Positions 1-8,855 of a stretch of DNA of 64,000 nucleotides are shown piece by piece. The stretch is from JAGQLF01 sp964437465 (lineage in GTDB: Bacteria > Patescibacteriota > Dojkabacteria > J137). Positions within the stretch are counted from its first letter, which is position 1, and each line of letters starts with the position of its first letter. A program made the position numbers and the translations under genes. The notes under the pieces were generated by a model, which worked only from the letters and a program-made list of their open reading frames with translations, made no database searches and was not told the DNA's origin. The stretch is from positions 47,358 to 111,357 of the forward strand of contig CAYTGI010000001.1 in assembly GCA_964437465.1 (NCBI GenBank), written 5' to 3'.

Positions 1-2
1 CA

Positions 3-335
3 GATGGATATGAAGAAGGATATGAGGCAGCAAAAAAAGAAGTTACAGGTGAGTTAGAACCTAGAGCTGAAACTATAGCTGAAAGTAACTCAGATTCTAT
101 TTACTCAAAAAGAGAAGACACAAGAAGCCGATTAGCTATAATCTATACTGTTCTTACTTTTATAATTTTCTTTTCAGGAATGCTTATTGCTGTTGTAGAT
201 GGATTAGCTAGAAATGTAAGTATAATTGAAAACCTTGAAGTAATTATTCCGTTGATCTCCGGAGTTTTCTTAGGAACTTTAGGTTTTGTCCTTGGATATT
301 ACTTCCGAAAGGCAGAAAAGGATGATGTTGTATAA
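3..335 (+). CDS. C-terminal part of a two-helix membrane protein (5' truncated)
   Basis: The reading frame is open from the window edge to TAA at 333-335 and gives 110 residues. An acidic, polar stretch is followed by two hydrophobic segments (around LAIIYTVLTFIIFFSGMLIA and IPLISGVFLGTLGFVLGYYF) and a short charged tail. The start lies outside the window and I do not recognise the family. The stop overlaps a TATAAT hexamer (331-336) only a few bases before the umuD start. Confidence 0.6.
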   Translation, partial: DGYEEGYEAAKKEVTGELEPRAETIAESNSDSIYSKREDTRSRLAIIYTVLTFIIFFSGMLIAVVDGLARNVSIIENLEVIIPLISGVFLGTLGFVLGYYFRKAEKDDVV

Positions 336-341
336 TCCATC

Positions 342-770
342 ATGTCGCTACAAATATTAATCCCTAAAACATCAAAAAAGGTAAAACTACCATTTTTTGG
401 GACATCAGTTAACGCTGGCTTCCCAAGTCCTGCTGATGACTTCGTAGAACGTAAGCTTGACTTGAATGAATATTTAATAAAGCATCCAGCCGCAACTTTT
501 TTTGTTAGAGCAACAGGGGATTCAATGAAAAACATAGGGATTCATTCAGGAGATTTACTTATTGTTGATAGATCCCTTGATGTTGTAGATGGAAAAATTG
601 TTATAGCTGCAATTGACGGTGAATTTACTGTAAAAAGAGTAAAAAAGATTAATGGGGAGTTATTTCTTGTTCCTGAAAACGAGAACTATAAACCGATAAA
701 GATAGATAGTGAGGATGAGTTTCAGATCTTCGGTGTTGTTAAGAATGTTATAAAGAATTTGTTAAATTAA
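342..770 (+). CDS. umuD: UmuD-like S24 self-cleaving protein (DNA polymerase V accessory)
   Basis: The 142-residue protein has the size and order of E. coli UmuD. A short N-terminal arm leads to the self-cleavage site at Ala25-Gly26 in NAGFPSPADD, which is Ala-Gly as in LexA rather than the Cys-Gly of E. coli UmuD. The catalytic serine is Ser61 in GDSM and the lysine is Lys98 in FTVKRV. In the family, RecA-stimulated cleavage gives UmuD', which joins UmuC in the error-prone polymerase. umuC lies 1 kb downstream, separated by a gene on the other strand. I saw no LexA-type operator upstream. Confidence 0.93.
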   Translation: MSLQILIPKTSKKVKLPFFGTSVNAGFPSPADDFVERKLDLNEYLIKHPAATFFVRATGDSMKNIGIHSGDLLIVDRSLDVVDGKIVIAAIDGEFTVKRVKKINGELFLVPENENYKPIKIDSEDEFQIFGVVKNVIKNLLN

Positions 771-811
771 ATAAATATATATATTAGTGTATTTTTATAG
801 CTGATTCTAAG

Positions 812-910
812 ATGATGGATGTAATGGCAGATGACAATTATGATTATGATAATTCACCTGAAGAGAATGATCATGAAAGGCTAAGAGATCTTCTTGAAGG
901 TGAAGATTAA
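812..910 (+). CDS. Possible small acidic protein (32 aa)
   Basis: ATG-ATG start at 812, stop TAA at 908-910, giving a very acidic 32-residue peptide containing DDNYDYDNSPEEND. There is no clear ribosome binding site. The last bases overlap the end of the convergent gene at 907. It could be the tail of a decayed gene, because the frame is open back to 788. The evidence is only an open frame with acidic codon usage like other orphan genes here. Confidence 0.3.
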   Translation: MMDVMADDNYDYDNSPEENDHERLRDLLEGED

Positions 911-1713
911 TATAAAATAGTTAAAAACTTTAATTTTACTGCATCCTTTCCCACAAGCAACTCTTTAGTTATTTCTATTTTTTCTTTTTTCCGTAGGTAT
1001 AAATACCTATTTAATACACATACCTGAGCAGCGTTTCTCATAATTACTGAAGCAGGACAATGTACATATCTGGTAGGGTTTGCAGAAGCTTTGGCTCTGA
1101 AGTAGTTTGGAGCATAATAAGTTGTTAATCTTGTTTGTAACTCATTAAAAAAATCTAATGGACTGAGTTGAAAAGGCATATTCTCTAAAAGTTTATTAAC
1201 TTTACCTCCTTGCGAAGAGATAATTCCATGCTCTCTTAAAATCTCAAGATAATAATCATCTGACAACATACTAAATCTGAAGCCTGAATTTCTAAGCGGG
1301 TCAACAATAAGCGCTGCTTGATGTCCATAGTTTCCCGCAAACAAATGAATATGTCGTAAGAATGTACTTACTTCACCTGCGTAACTATCTGACACCTGGT
1401 TCAAAACTCCTTCTGTTCTAAATTCTTCAATAAAGGCAGGACCTAAAACAAGCGCGGCAGACATTGCATTCTGCCATCCAATATTATATTTAGATATCCA
1501 GTTATCTGCTACTGCAATCATACCTACAATTTCTCCTGTTAATCGTCTTACTATTTCATTACGATCTCCTGGGTAGTAAGTGTAATGAGCACCATTTTCT
1601 GTAAGAGTTCTAATATCCATACTCGGAACAACACCTTTTGACAAAGCATCATCTAAATACTTTCTTTTTGAACCTTCATAGTTATCTGGCTTTTCCTCAA
1701 AAATGTCAGGCAT
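907..1713 (-). CDS. Hypothetical protein between umuD and umuC
   Basis: 268 residues, no signal peptide and no long hydrophobic helix, so probably cytoplasmic. The N-terminus is acidic (MPDIFEEKPDNYEG), like other orphan proteins in this window. The middle is helix-rich with His and Tyr clusters (HIHLFAGNYGHQ) and the C-terminus is basic. I do not recognise the family. It is transcribed against umuD and divergently from umuC, with 31 bases to the umuC start, so it may share the umuC promoter region. A damage-related role is only a guess from position. Confidence 0.7.
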   Translation of the reverse strand: MPDIFEEKPDNYEGSKRKYLDDALSKGVVPSMDIRTLTENGAHYTYYPGDRNEIVRRLTGEIVGMIAVADNWISKYNIGWQNAMSAALVLGPAFIEEFRTEGVLNQVSDSYAGEVSTFLRHIHLFAGNYGHQAALIVDPLRNSGFRFSMLSDDYYLEILREHGIISSQGGKVNKLLENMPFQLSPLDFFNELQTRLTTYYAPNYFRAKASANPTRYVHCPASVIMRNAAQVCVLNRYLYLRKKEKIEITKELLVGKDAVKLKFLTILY

Positions 1714-1744
1714 ATTGATATAATTAAGCTAGAAATTTTAACAG

Positions 1745-3022
1745 ATGAAACAAAGGGTATTTGGTTTAATAGACTGCAACAACTTCTTTGCTTCCTGCGA
1801 GCGTGTATTTGACCCTAAACTGATTAGAAAGCCTATTGCGATTCTTTCTAACAATGATGGTTGTATTATCGCAAGATCATCGGAAGTAAAAAAAATGGGG
1901 GTGCCTATGGGTGCCCCTCTTCATGAGTGGAAAGATTTGATTGAGCGAAATCATGTAAATATTTACTCGGCTAACTTTCACCTTTATGGAGATATGTCAA
2001 ATAGAGTTATGCAAATCTTAGAGAAGTTTTCTCCTGATGTTCAAGTTTATTCAATAGATGAGGCGTTTATTGACTTAACTCACGTTAAAACAGGAGATCT
2101 TTATGAATATGGCAAAAAGATTAGGGATACAATTATGAAATGGACAGGACTTCCGGTTTCTGTTGGAATAGCTTCTACTAAAACACTGTCTAAAATTGCT
2201 GTTGAACATGCTAAGAAAAATGAAGAAGATCAAGGTTGTTATGTTTTAGATTCTGAAGAAAAGATTAATAACTATTTAGACACACTTCCAGTTCAAGAAA
2301 TTTGGGGAATAGGGTACAGGCTTTGTATGAGACTAAACGGACAGGGAGTATACACTGCTCTTGATTTTAAAAAGCTAGATGAGCGAAAAGTTAGACAAGA
2401 CATGAGTGTGACTGTTCAAAGAACTTTAAATGAATTAAATGGAATTCATTGTATCGAAGGAGTTGAAAATAAGGAAACTAAGAAACAGATAATTAGTTCT
2501 AGATCTTTTGGAAGAAGGGTCACTTCTTTGAGTGAACTAAAAGAGTCGGTTGCAAGTTACGTAGCGAGAGCTTCTGAAAAGCTAAGAAGACAGGGTTCTG
2601 TCGCAAGTTTTATAGGAGTTAGTGTAAGAACAAATAAATTTGCGAAAGATGAAAAACACTACCATAATTCATACTATATGAGCCTAGAAACACCAACAGA
2701 TTATTTAGCAGATCTAACTAAAGCTGCACACTTTTGTTTAGAACAGATTTATAGAAAAGGAGTTGTCTATAAAAAATCAATGGTACAATTAGGAGGATTA
2801 GTCCCAAGAGATAGTCAAAAAATTAATATGTTTGATCCTGAGTATGATACTGAGAAAAATAAGATAGTTATGGGGGCTTTTGATCAAATTAATAAAGAGT
2901 GGGGAAGTGGAACTATTAAAACTGCCGCGATGGGGAATAAGCAAACATGGAAAGCTAAAAGCAATCTAAGAAGTCCAAGGTATACGACTAGTTGGGAGGA
3001 GATAGTGAAAATTAAGAATTAA
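1745..3022 (+). CDS. umuC: Y-family DNA polymerase V catalytic subunit UmuC
   Basis: 425 residues, close to the 422 of E. coli UmuC. The first metal-binding motif GLIDCNNFFASCE is at about residues 7-19, the NNDGCIIARS finger segment follows, and the second acidic cluster is YSIDEAFID at about residue 105. The VGIASTKTLSKIA region, a helix-hairpin-helix segment (QEIWGIG) and the C-terminal little-finger/UmuC-specific tail are all present. The protein performs translesion synthesis with UmuD'. It is not operonic with umuD, unlike E. coli. Its 3' end overlaps the stop of the convergent gene by four bases. Confidence 0.95.
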   Translation: MKQRVFGLIDCNNFFASCERVFDPKLIRKPIAILSNNDGCIIARSSEVKKMGVPMGAPLHEWKDLIERNHVNIYSANFHLYGDMSNRVMQILEKFSPDVQVYSIDEAFIDLTHVKTGDLYEYGKKIRDTIMKWTGLPVSVGIASTKTLSKIAVEHAKKNEEDQGCYVLDSEEKINNYLDTLPVQEIWGIGYRLCMRLNGQGVYTALDFKKLDERKVRQDMSVTVQRTLNELNGIHCIEGVENKETKKQIISSRSFGRRVTSLSELKESVASYVARASEKLRRQGSVASFIGVSVRTNKFAKDEKHYHNSYYMSLETPTDYLADLTKAAHFCLEQIYRKGVVYKKSMVQLGGLVPRDSQKINMFDPEYDTEKNKIVMGAFDQINKEWGSGTIKTAAMGNKQTWKAKSNLRSPRYTTSWEEIVKIKN

Positions 3023-4562
3023 TAATTACCTATAAACTTCCTTGCCTCTAAAATTTCATCCTCAACTAACTCATGACCACCTTCATGAATAAATGTTGAC
3101 ACCTCTGCAGCTCTTTCAGAAAGTAGTCGCTCTAGACGGTCAATTTCGTCAGGCGTTCTAAGATAAATATCTTTTTTACCGCTGGTAATAAAAATATTAG
3201 TTCCAAAGAGATCTATTTCTTCAGGTTCAAAAGGGATCATTGGATGAAATAAAATTGCATTTTTTACTATTCCTGGATTTTTAAGAATAAAACTAAGCGC
3301 AAAATTAGCTCCATTTGAATAACCTACAAAAATTGCTTTATCTAAATTAACTTTATCTTTCATTTTTTCTAAAAAGCTTTTTAACTTATCTACTTCAGAA
3401 AAAATACTTTCCTCTCTAAAAGTACCATCAATATTTCTTTCAAAAAATCTTAATAAGCCTTCTTCATTAATATTTCCTCGAAGTGACAGAATATTTGCCT
3501 TGTCGTCTAAACACATAGCAAGAGGAATTAAATCTCTTTCATTTGCTCCAGTTCCATGAAAAAGAATTAAGGTTTTGTCTGAATCGTTATTAATGAATCT
3601 ATAGGTAAATTCAATTTCTTCTTCCTCTTCATGATTCTCTTCATTAGTAATTATTGGGTTAAGCATCGCCTCGTAATATTTTCTATTGGGTTCGTACTGT
3701 GAGGGTAGTTTTAAATCTTCACCTAAAGTCTCTATTGATTCATCTATTAGCATTCCTGGTGGATCTGTAGCTATCTCAAAAAGAATTCCTCCTGGTTCTT
3801 TAAAATAGACTGAATGAAAATAATTTCTATCTATTACAGGTGTTGGACTCAAATTATCCTTTTCAATTTTTTTTCTTAATTCAATTTCTTTAGTATCATC
3901 TTTAGCTCTAAAGGCAATGTGGTGAACTGTACCTGCACCTTGGATTCCTTCTGGCCACCCCTTCATTTCGAATATATCAATTACGTTACCAATTTTGTGA
4001 TTCTTATCTTTAAATCTTGTATGAAAGCCTTCAGAATCGACTTCTTCAAAATCAAAGAATTTTTCTAAAACTTTTTGAGTTGGTCCTTTAAGACCTACTG
4101 AAAGTTCTGCTCCAAAGAATCCTCTAATTGCATATTTCTTGTCTACTATTTTGTTCCAAATATCAATATTTTTATCTTGATCATTCATAACAAGCTCAAG
4201 TTGGAGTCCATCAAAATCGTAAAAGGTCAAAATTTTATTACCAAACATCTCTGAAGGTTGTTCGTGTTTTACACCATGCTTTTGTAATCTTTCTATCCAA
4301 AAACCCATAGATTCTTTAGGAATAGAAAACATTATTTTAGTAACTTGTCCTATGCCTCTCATTCCCGTTCCAGCATCTTCGAAGGGAAAAAGCGTCATTA
4401 AAGTACCGGGGTTTCCTTTTTTATCTCCAAAGTAAAGATGGTAAACATCAGGAGCATCAAAGTTAACAGTTTTTTCACAAACCTTAACCCTAAGACATTA
4501 GTATAAAAATCATAAGTCTTTTGAGCATTGGAACTGATTGTTGTTATGTGGTGAATTGACAT
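3019..4562 (-). CDS. Glyoxalase-fold dioxygenase fused to an alpha/beta-hydrolase (MhqO-MhqD-like), frameshifted
   Basis: The N-terminal half has two vicinal-oxygen-chelate modules (around FYDFDGLQLELVM and GTVHHIAFRAKDD, EPGGILFEIATDPPG), as in MhqO/LinE-type ring-cleaving dioxygenases. The C-terminal half (about residues 265-459 of the 459-residue uninterrupted frame) is a carboxylesterase with LFHGTGANE, the nucleophile elbow VGYSNGAN and a late histidine in HEGGHELV, like MhqD. The true N-terminus lies upstream: ATG at 4560-4562 encodes SIHHITTISSNAQ and LGLRFVKK in another frame, joining at a run of six T (4470-4475) where seven would restore the frame. The longest intact frame begins at 4398. 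The lesion is either real or an assembly error. The pair is linked to quinone resistance in Bacillus. Confidence 0.85.
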
Positions 4563-4617
4563 ATAAGATATTAACCTACATTTTTGAACATTTTATGAAT
4601 TTATTTTCCTTTCATGT

Positions 4618-4942
4618 TTATTTTGATACAAGATACTTAACATTTTCAAACTCGAAAATATGAAAATCTGTATTTAAACTGATTATTTCTTTATTTGGTC
4701 TAATCATATTAATTTCACGTTCACCCTTTTTATGTACAATTCAATTTAAAAGAATTTTTCTTTTTTGAGCAAAACTACCTGGAATAAAATCAACAACTCT
4801 TTTACCTATAATCTCATCCTCATTGTAGCCGGTGAGTGTTAATGCCTTTGGGCTGACCCAATCAAAAGTTTGAGAGAAGGTATCCACTAATATCCGGATC
4901 TTCAATATACTCACTAGCTTTATTTAATAACTCTTTATTCAT
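4618..4942 (-). pseudogene. Decayed third copy of the single-PAS-domain gene
   Basis: ATG at 4940-4942 overlaps the end of the preceding PAS gene by eight bases and encodes MNKELLNKASEYIEDPD. The frame then shifts: two bases appear lost near 4888-4891. It continues as DTFSQTFDWVSPKALTLTGY with the same PAS pattern as the two upstream genes. A TGA at 4741-4743 interrupts the later half (KILLN, stop, IVHKKGEREI), and the copy ends at TAA 4618-4620. With two lesions and clear paralogy it is best read as a pseudogene, though sequence error cannot be excluded. Confidence 0.75.
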
Positions 4943-5276
4943 CAACAATTTTTGCGACAATATATAAAACTCTATCTAAAGTAAAGATTCTAAATTCAGC
5001 TTCGATAGGAAATTCTTCTCCTTTTGAATTTTTAAAAGTTATTTTCCTTTGCCCTTTTTTAGATGAGATCAAATCAAGAAGGATTTTTCTAGATTCGTTT
5101 GGAGTTGTTGTTAGGTAATCATAAACTTTCTTAACTTCTAATTCTTCTTTAGAACAGCAAAACATATCTAGAGCTTTATCACTAACATACTCGAATGTGG
5201 CTGAGTACATATCAATTATAAAATCTGGTTCTGTAAAAAATTCATTTCCTTTTTCAAATACTTCTTTTTTAAGCAT
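4935..5276 (-). CDS. Single PAS-domain protein
   Basis: 113 residues made of one PAS fold: an N-terminal helix (EKGNEFFTEPDFIIDMY), a PAS core with SKEELEVKKVYDYL, and C-terminal strands EFPIEAEFRIFTLDRVLYIV. No kinase, cyclase or DNA-binding domain is attached, so it probably acts as a small sensor or partner-binding module; the ligand is unknown. It is about 30% identical by eye to its upstream neighbour, which ends five bases before its start, and it overlaps the decayed third copy. The three look like tandem duplicates in one operon. Confidence 0.8.
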   Translation of the reverse strand: MLKKEVFEKGNEFFTEPDFIIDMYSATFEYVSDKALDMFCCSKEELEVKKVYDYLTTTPNESRKILLDLISSKKGQRKITFKNSKGEEFPIEAEFRIFTLDRVLYIVAKIVDE

Positions 5277-5281
5277 AGGTA

Positions 5282-5632
5282 TTATTCTATAGTTACTTTT
5301 TCAATTATTTTCGAAACTATATACATAGTATTTTCATGAGTAAATGTTTGAAATTCAGTTTTAAGAATACTTTCACCACCATCTTTTCGATTAATCTTTA
5401 ATTCTCTTTCTCCAGAATCGTTTACAATTCTATCTACTACTTCCTTTCTCTTTTCAAAAAAAGTTCCTTTTAGAAATTTTGTTGCTTGTTGACCTACTAA
5501 CTCACTCTCTTCGTATCCACATAATTCCAAAAGTTTTGGACTTACCCATTGAAGTGTTACGTCAAACATGTCGACTATAAAGTCTGGGGAATCTGAAAGT
5601 TCTTTTGCTTTTGAGAGTAGGTCTTCTTTCAT
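5282..5632 (-). CDS. Single PAS-domain protein, first of a tandem trio
   Basis: 116 residues with one PAS domain: SPDFIVDMFDVTLQWVSP, the GYEESELVGQQATKFL helix typical of PAS, the NRKDGGESILKTEFQTF strands and a C-terminal MYIVSKIIEKV strand. There is no transmembrane segment or output domain. The first gene of the operon begins about 30 bases past the tRNA-Ala gene on the same strand. Function in sensing light, redox state or a small molecule is known for the fold but cannot be assigned here. Confidence 0.82.
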   Translation of the reverse strand: MKEDLLSKAKELSDSPDFIVDMFDVTLQWVSPKLLELCGYEESELVGQQATKFLKGTFFEKRKEVVDRIVNDSGERELKINRKDGGESILKTEFQTFTHENTMYIVSKIIEKVTIE

Positions 5633-5662
5633 ATGCGGCTTTTCAAGGAGTTAAATTAATTA

Positions 5663-5736
5663 TGGAGCCGGAGGGAATCGAACCCACAACCTCATGAATG
5701 CCATCCATGCGCTCTAGCCAATTGAGCTACGGCCCC
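5663..5736 (-). tRNA. tRNA-Ala (anticodon GGC)
   Basis: A full cloverleaf can be drawn on the minus strand: acceptor GGGGCCG pairs with CGGCTCC, D-arm GCTC/GAGC, anticodon stem CATGG/TCATG with loop ATGGCAT giving anticodon GGC, and T-arm GTGGG-TTCGATT-CCCTC with one T-T mismatch. The discriminator base is A at 5663 and no CCA is encoded. Confidence 0.92.
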
Positions 5737-5785
5737 TATTTGTAATTATACTCTAACTTAATAAAAGGGTATAATTCAATGCTTT

Positions 5786-7555
5786 ATGAAAAATATAATT
5801 AGATTACTAAAAATTTCCAAACCATTAAATGGAATAATGTACTTCATTCTATTTCTTTCTATTTTTACTGGAATTTTAAGTCAGATAATACCTATTGTAT
5901 CAAAAGTTGTTGTTGATGAGATTCAAAAGAATATCCAAACTGGTGAAGGGAATATAAACTACATGTTTATGTTTATTAGTATTGGCTTTGGATTAAGTAT
6001 ACTAAATGTGGCTTTAGGTTCAGTTTCTCAAAGAGTTGGAGATCATTTTGGTGGGGAGTTAAGAAGATTTTTAATCTCAAAATTTTATAATCATATCTTT
6101 AGATTGCCACAAAGTTATTTTGATACAGAAATCTCTGGGAAAATTGTTAATCAACTAAACAGGGGAATTGTTTCAGTTCAGGGGTTTATGAATGCTGCTT
6201 CGAATTTTATCTTTCCAAATATTCTGCTAAGTATTTTCACAATCATAACAATGTTTATCTACAGTCATCCTGTAGCTATTTTTACAATAATACTTTTTCC
6301 AATTTATACATATCTAAGTTACTACTCATCTAAAAAATGGGGTGAAGAAGAAGTTAAGAAAAATAAACATGAAGATATAACAAGAGGAAGAATTCAGGAG
6401 GTTATTACGAATATGAAGCTGGTTAAAGGATATTCCAATCAATTAAATGAATATAAATTTGTTGATAAGGAGCAGGCTACAGTAAATAAAATTTATGCAA
6501 AGCAAAGTAGGACATTCCATATCTTTGATTTTCTAAGAAACTTTAGTTTGGAGCTGATTCTTTTAGGCATGAACGTAGTTATTTTCTACAACGCATTTCA
6601 AGGAAACTACACTTTTGGAGATGTTGTTTTATTAATGCAGCTAATTATGCAAATTAGGAGACCTCTTTTTGCAATGTCATTTATTCTTACACAGTTACAG
6701 CAAACTGAAGCTGGTACTAAAGAATTTTTTGAAATTTTAGATTTACCAGAGATTGAAAACTATGAAGACTTCAAAACTGATATAGAAGTTAAAGGAGCGT
6801 CTTTAGAGTTTAAAGATGTTTCTTTCCACTATGATCGATCTGATGAAACTGTATTAAAGAATCTAGATTTAAAAATTCAAAAAAATGAGAAAGTTGCATT
6901 AGTTGGGCATTCTGGAGCTGGTAAATCTACTCTGATTAACTTAATAATGAAGTTTTACGATCCATCAGAAGGTGAGATTTTAATTGATAAGCATGAATAC
7001 TCTAAATTATCTCATAACGAAGTTAGATCATTAATCTCCCTTGTTTTTCAAGAAAATGAATTATTTTCTACAACAATTAGAGAGAATGTTGCGTATGGAA
7101 TGGAAGTAAAGGATGAGGAAATAATTAAAGCTTTGAAGGCAGCTAATGCATGGGACTTTGTAAAGAAGTTTAAGAAAAAATTGAAAACTGAGGTGGGTGA
7201 AAGAGGAGTTAGACTTTCTGGAGGACAGAAACAAAGAATTCAAATTGCTAGAGCTCTTTTACACGATAGTCCTATTGTTATTTTAGATGAGGCAACAAGC
7301 AACTTGGATTCTAAATCTGAGAACGAAGTTCAAAATGCTATGGAAGTATTAATGAAGGATAGGATTGTAATCATTATTGCTCATAGATTTTCAACTATTC
7401 AGAATGTAGATAAAATCATTGTACTTAGCGGAGGTGAAATTGTAGACTCAGGTACTCCAAAAGACTTGTCGAAGAAAGATGGTATATATCGAGATTTATT
7501 AAAATATCAGATAGAAGGAGATAAAAAACTGTTAGAGAATTTTGAATTATTTTAA
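5786..7555 (+). CDS. ABC exporter, fused membrane and ATPase domains (MsbA/LmrA type)
   Basis: 589 residues. The N-terminal half (about 1-310) has six membrane helices of the type 1 exporter fold. The C-terminal ATPase has Walker A GHSGAGKST (about residue 376), Q-loop LVFQENELF, signature LSGGQKQR, Walker B IVILDEATS and H-loop IAHR. It would act as a homodimer, or with a partner, exporting a lipid, peptide or drug; the substrate cannot be read from sequence. Its stop shares a base with the start of the Smr-domain gene, so the two are probably translated together. Confidence 0.92.
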   Translation: MKNIIRLLKISKPLNGIMYFILFLSIFTGILSQIIPIVSKVVVDEIQKNIQTGEGNINYMFMFISIGFGLSILNVALGSVSQRVGDHFGGELRRFLISKFYNHIFRLPQSYFDTEISGKIVNQLNRGIVSVQGFMNAASNFIFPNILLSIFTIITMFIYSHPVAIFTIILFPIYTYLSYYSSKKWGEEEVKKNKHEDITRGRIQEVITNMKLVKGYSNQLNEYKFVDKEQATVNKIYAKQSRTFHIFDFLRNFSLELILLGMNVVIFYNAFQGNYTFGDVVLLMQLIMQIRRPLFAMSFILTQLQQTEAGTKEFFEILDLPEIENYEDFKTDIEVKGASLEFKDVSFHYDRSDETVLKNLDLKIQKNEKVALVGHSGAGKSTLINLIMKFYDPSEGEILIDKHEYSKLSHNEVRSLISLVFQENELFSTTIRENVAYGMEVKDEEIIKALKAANAWDFVKKFKKKLKTEVGERGVRLSGGQKQRIQIARALLHDSPIVILDEATSNLDSKSENEVQNAMEVLMKDRIVIIIAHRFSTIQNVDKIIVLSGGEIVDSGTPKDLSKKDGIYRDLLKYQIEGDKKLLENFELF

Positions 7556-7863
7556 TGTCTAAAAAATACGAAAAAGACTCGAAAACTAGCTTCATAACTA
7601 ACCAATTCATCCCTCAAAATGAATTAGACTTTCATATATATCCTAAGCTAGATCATGTTGAAGTAGAAAAATTACTTAATGAATTTTTGGAAGATAACCA
7701 ACTGATTGGAAATAAATTTCTTTTGGTAATTACAGGTAAGGGAAAATTAGTTCGCCCAACAGTCAGGAAAATACTTGGAAAACATCCTTTAGTAGAAAGT
7801 TTTAAAGTAGCTGGATACTTTAACGGTCAAGATGGTGCTTTTGAAATAATTGTTAAGGATTAA
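7555..7863 (+). CDS. Smr (small MutS-related) domain protein
   Basis: 102 residues. After a short leader comes the Smr pattern: LDFHIYPKLDHVEVEKLLNE in the usual LDLHG position (here DFHIY), then LLVITGKGKLVRPTVRKIL with the conserved TGKG, and a C-terminal strand GAFEIIVKD. Smr domains are nicking nucleases or nucleic-acid binders acting in recombination or ribosome rescue. The start overlaps the stop of the ABC exporter (TAATG). The weak LDLHG motif makes catalysis uncertain. Confidence 0.8.
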   Translation: MSKKYEKDSKTSFITNQFIPQNELDFHIYPKLDHVEVEKLLNEFLEDNQLIGNKFLLVITGKGKLVRPTVRKILGKHPLVESFKVAGYFNGQDGAFEIIVKD

Positions 7864-7866
7864 GTT

Positions 7867-8760
7867 ATGAGTGATATGGAAAAGGGTGATGATGACCCCA
7901 GGCTAACAACCAATGAAATGGTTGCTGTATATGTAGATCCTATTTACAGTTTGGCGACTAATATTAACGATTCTAGAGAAAGAATTATTAGTGCAAGAAC
8001 CGAAACTCCTGACAATATTCCAGATATTGTAATTGAACAATCTTCTAGTGCAGCACTACATTCTGAATCAAACTCTTGTTTAATTACAATGAACCCATCA
8101 CTTCAACAGTTAATATTAGATAAGTCATTGCAATCTAAAGCTGAAATTCAAAATGCAGCTAAGATTATTCCATATATTGTTGACTCAACAATGATTGTAA
8201 TGAAAATTCTTGATGATATACACATAACTTTAAGATCTCATTCTGGTAAATCTGATATTCCTGAAATAATTCTTGATTATGTTATGAGTACTGATCAGTT
8301 AACAGAGAGAATAAAAATGGCAAGTATATCTAGCGAACAAGAAATTGAATTTTTTACTTTAGCACAGCTTAACCAAACAATGCGAGATGAGTTTTTATAC
8401 AACATAGCAAGTGCTATTTATAGTGCTTCTCATCAAAACCCCAATGAAACACCAAAGGTTAAGCTTCTTAGAAGAGCATCAGCAGGGTTATTTGGGTTAG
8501 GAGTTGCTAGGCTGGCTTACACGAGAGGCAGAAGAGAAGTGGATGATGAAAACTGGAAAAGAGTACAGAAACGAATTCTTAGATCTAGAGTTAGAATGCT
8601 ACAAGACCTAGATATTTTAGATACAATGATAACCTTAAAGATCAATAATGGAAATCCAAATATGATAGCCAGCAATGATGAAATAAAAGATCTATTAATG
8701 AAGATGGCGTCATGTAATCCTATAATTGCCATGGATAAAATTCTTTTTGGAGAATTCTAA
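7867..8760 (+). CDS. Hypothetical protein with acidic N-terminus
   Basis: 297 residues, soluble, of no family I recognise. It begins MSDMEKGDDDPRLTTNEMVA and then VYVDPIYSL. The second half is basic and helical (KLLRRASAG, then WKRVQKRILRSRVRML), which could bind nucleic acid. The start lies three bases after the Smr gene. The N-terminal pattern of acidic leader, threonine, E-(M/L)-(V/A)-A-V and then DPI recurs in the gene at 8856, which suggests a shared lineage-specific tag or domain. Confidence 0.72.
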   Translation: MSDMEKGDDDPRLTTNEMVAVYVDPIYSLATNINDSRERIISARTETPDNIPDIVIEQSSSAALHSESNSCLITMNPSLQQLILDKSLQSKAEIQNAAKIIPYIVDSTMIVMKILDDIHITLRSHSGKSDIPEIILDYVMSTDQLTERIKMASISSEQEIEFFTLAQLNQTMRDEFLYNIASAIYSASHQNPNETPKVKLLRRASAGLFGLGVARLAYTRGRREVDDENWKRVQKRILRSRVRMLQDLDILDTMITLKINNGNPNMIASNDEIKDLLMKMASCNPIIAMDKILFGEF

Positions 8761-8794
8761 CAGTATAAAAAATGTTTTTTTAACCTAAGAAAAT

Positions 8795-8824
8795 TTGACA
8801 TTTTTATCTCTGGTAAAATATATT
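8795..8824 (+). promoter_or_regulatory. Sigma-70-type promoter
   Basis: TTGACA at 8795-8800 and TATATT at 8819-8824 with an 18-base spacer, 31 bases before the start of the gene at 8856. This is the best -35/-10 pair in the 95-base gap and would drive the orphan gene and rarA. Confidence 0.55.
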
Positions 8825-8855
8825 GTTGAGATAGAAAATTTGTTACTATTTTATA

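Noticed and set aside
290..345. SOS operator upstream of umuD.
   Set aside because: Neither a CTGT-N8-ACAG nor a GAAC-N4-GTTC type site is visible near umuD or umuC; only a TATAAT is seen.
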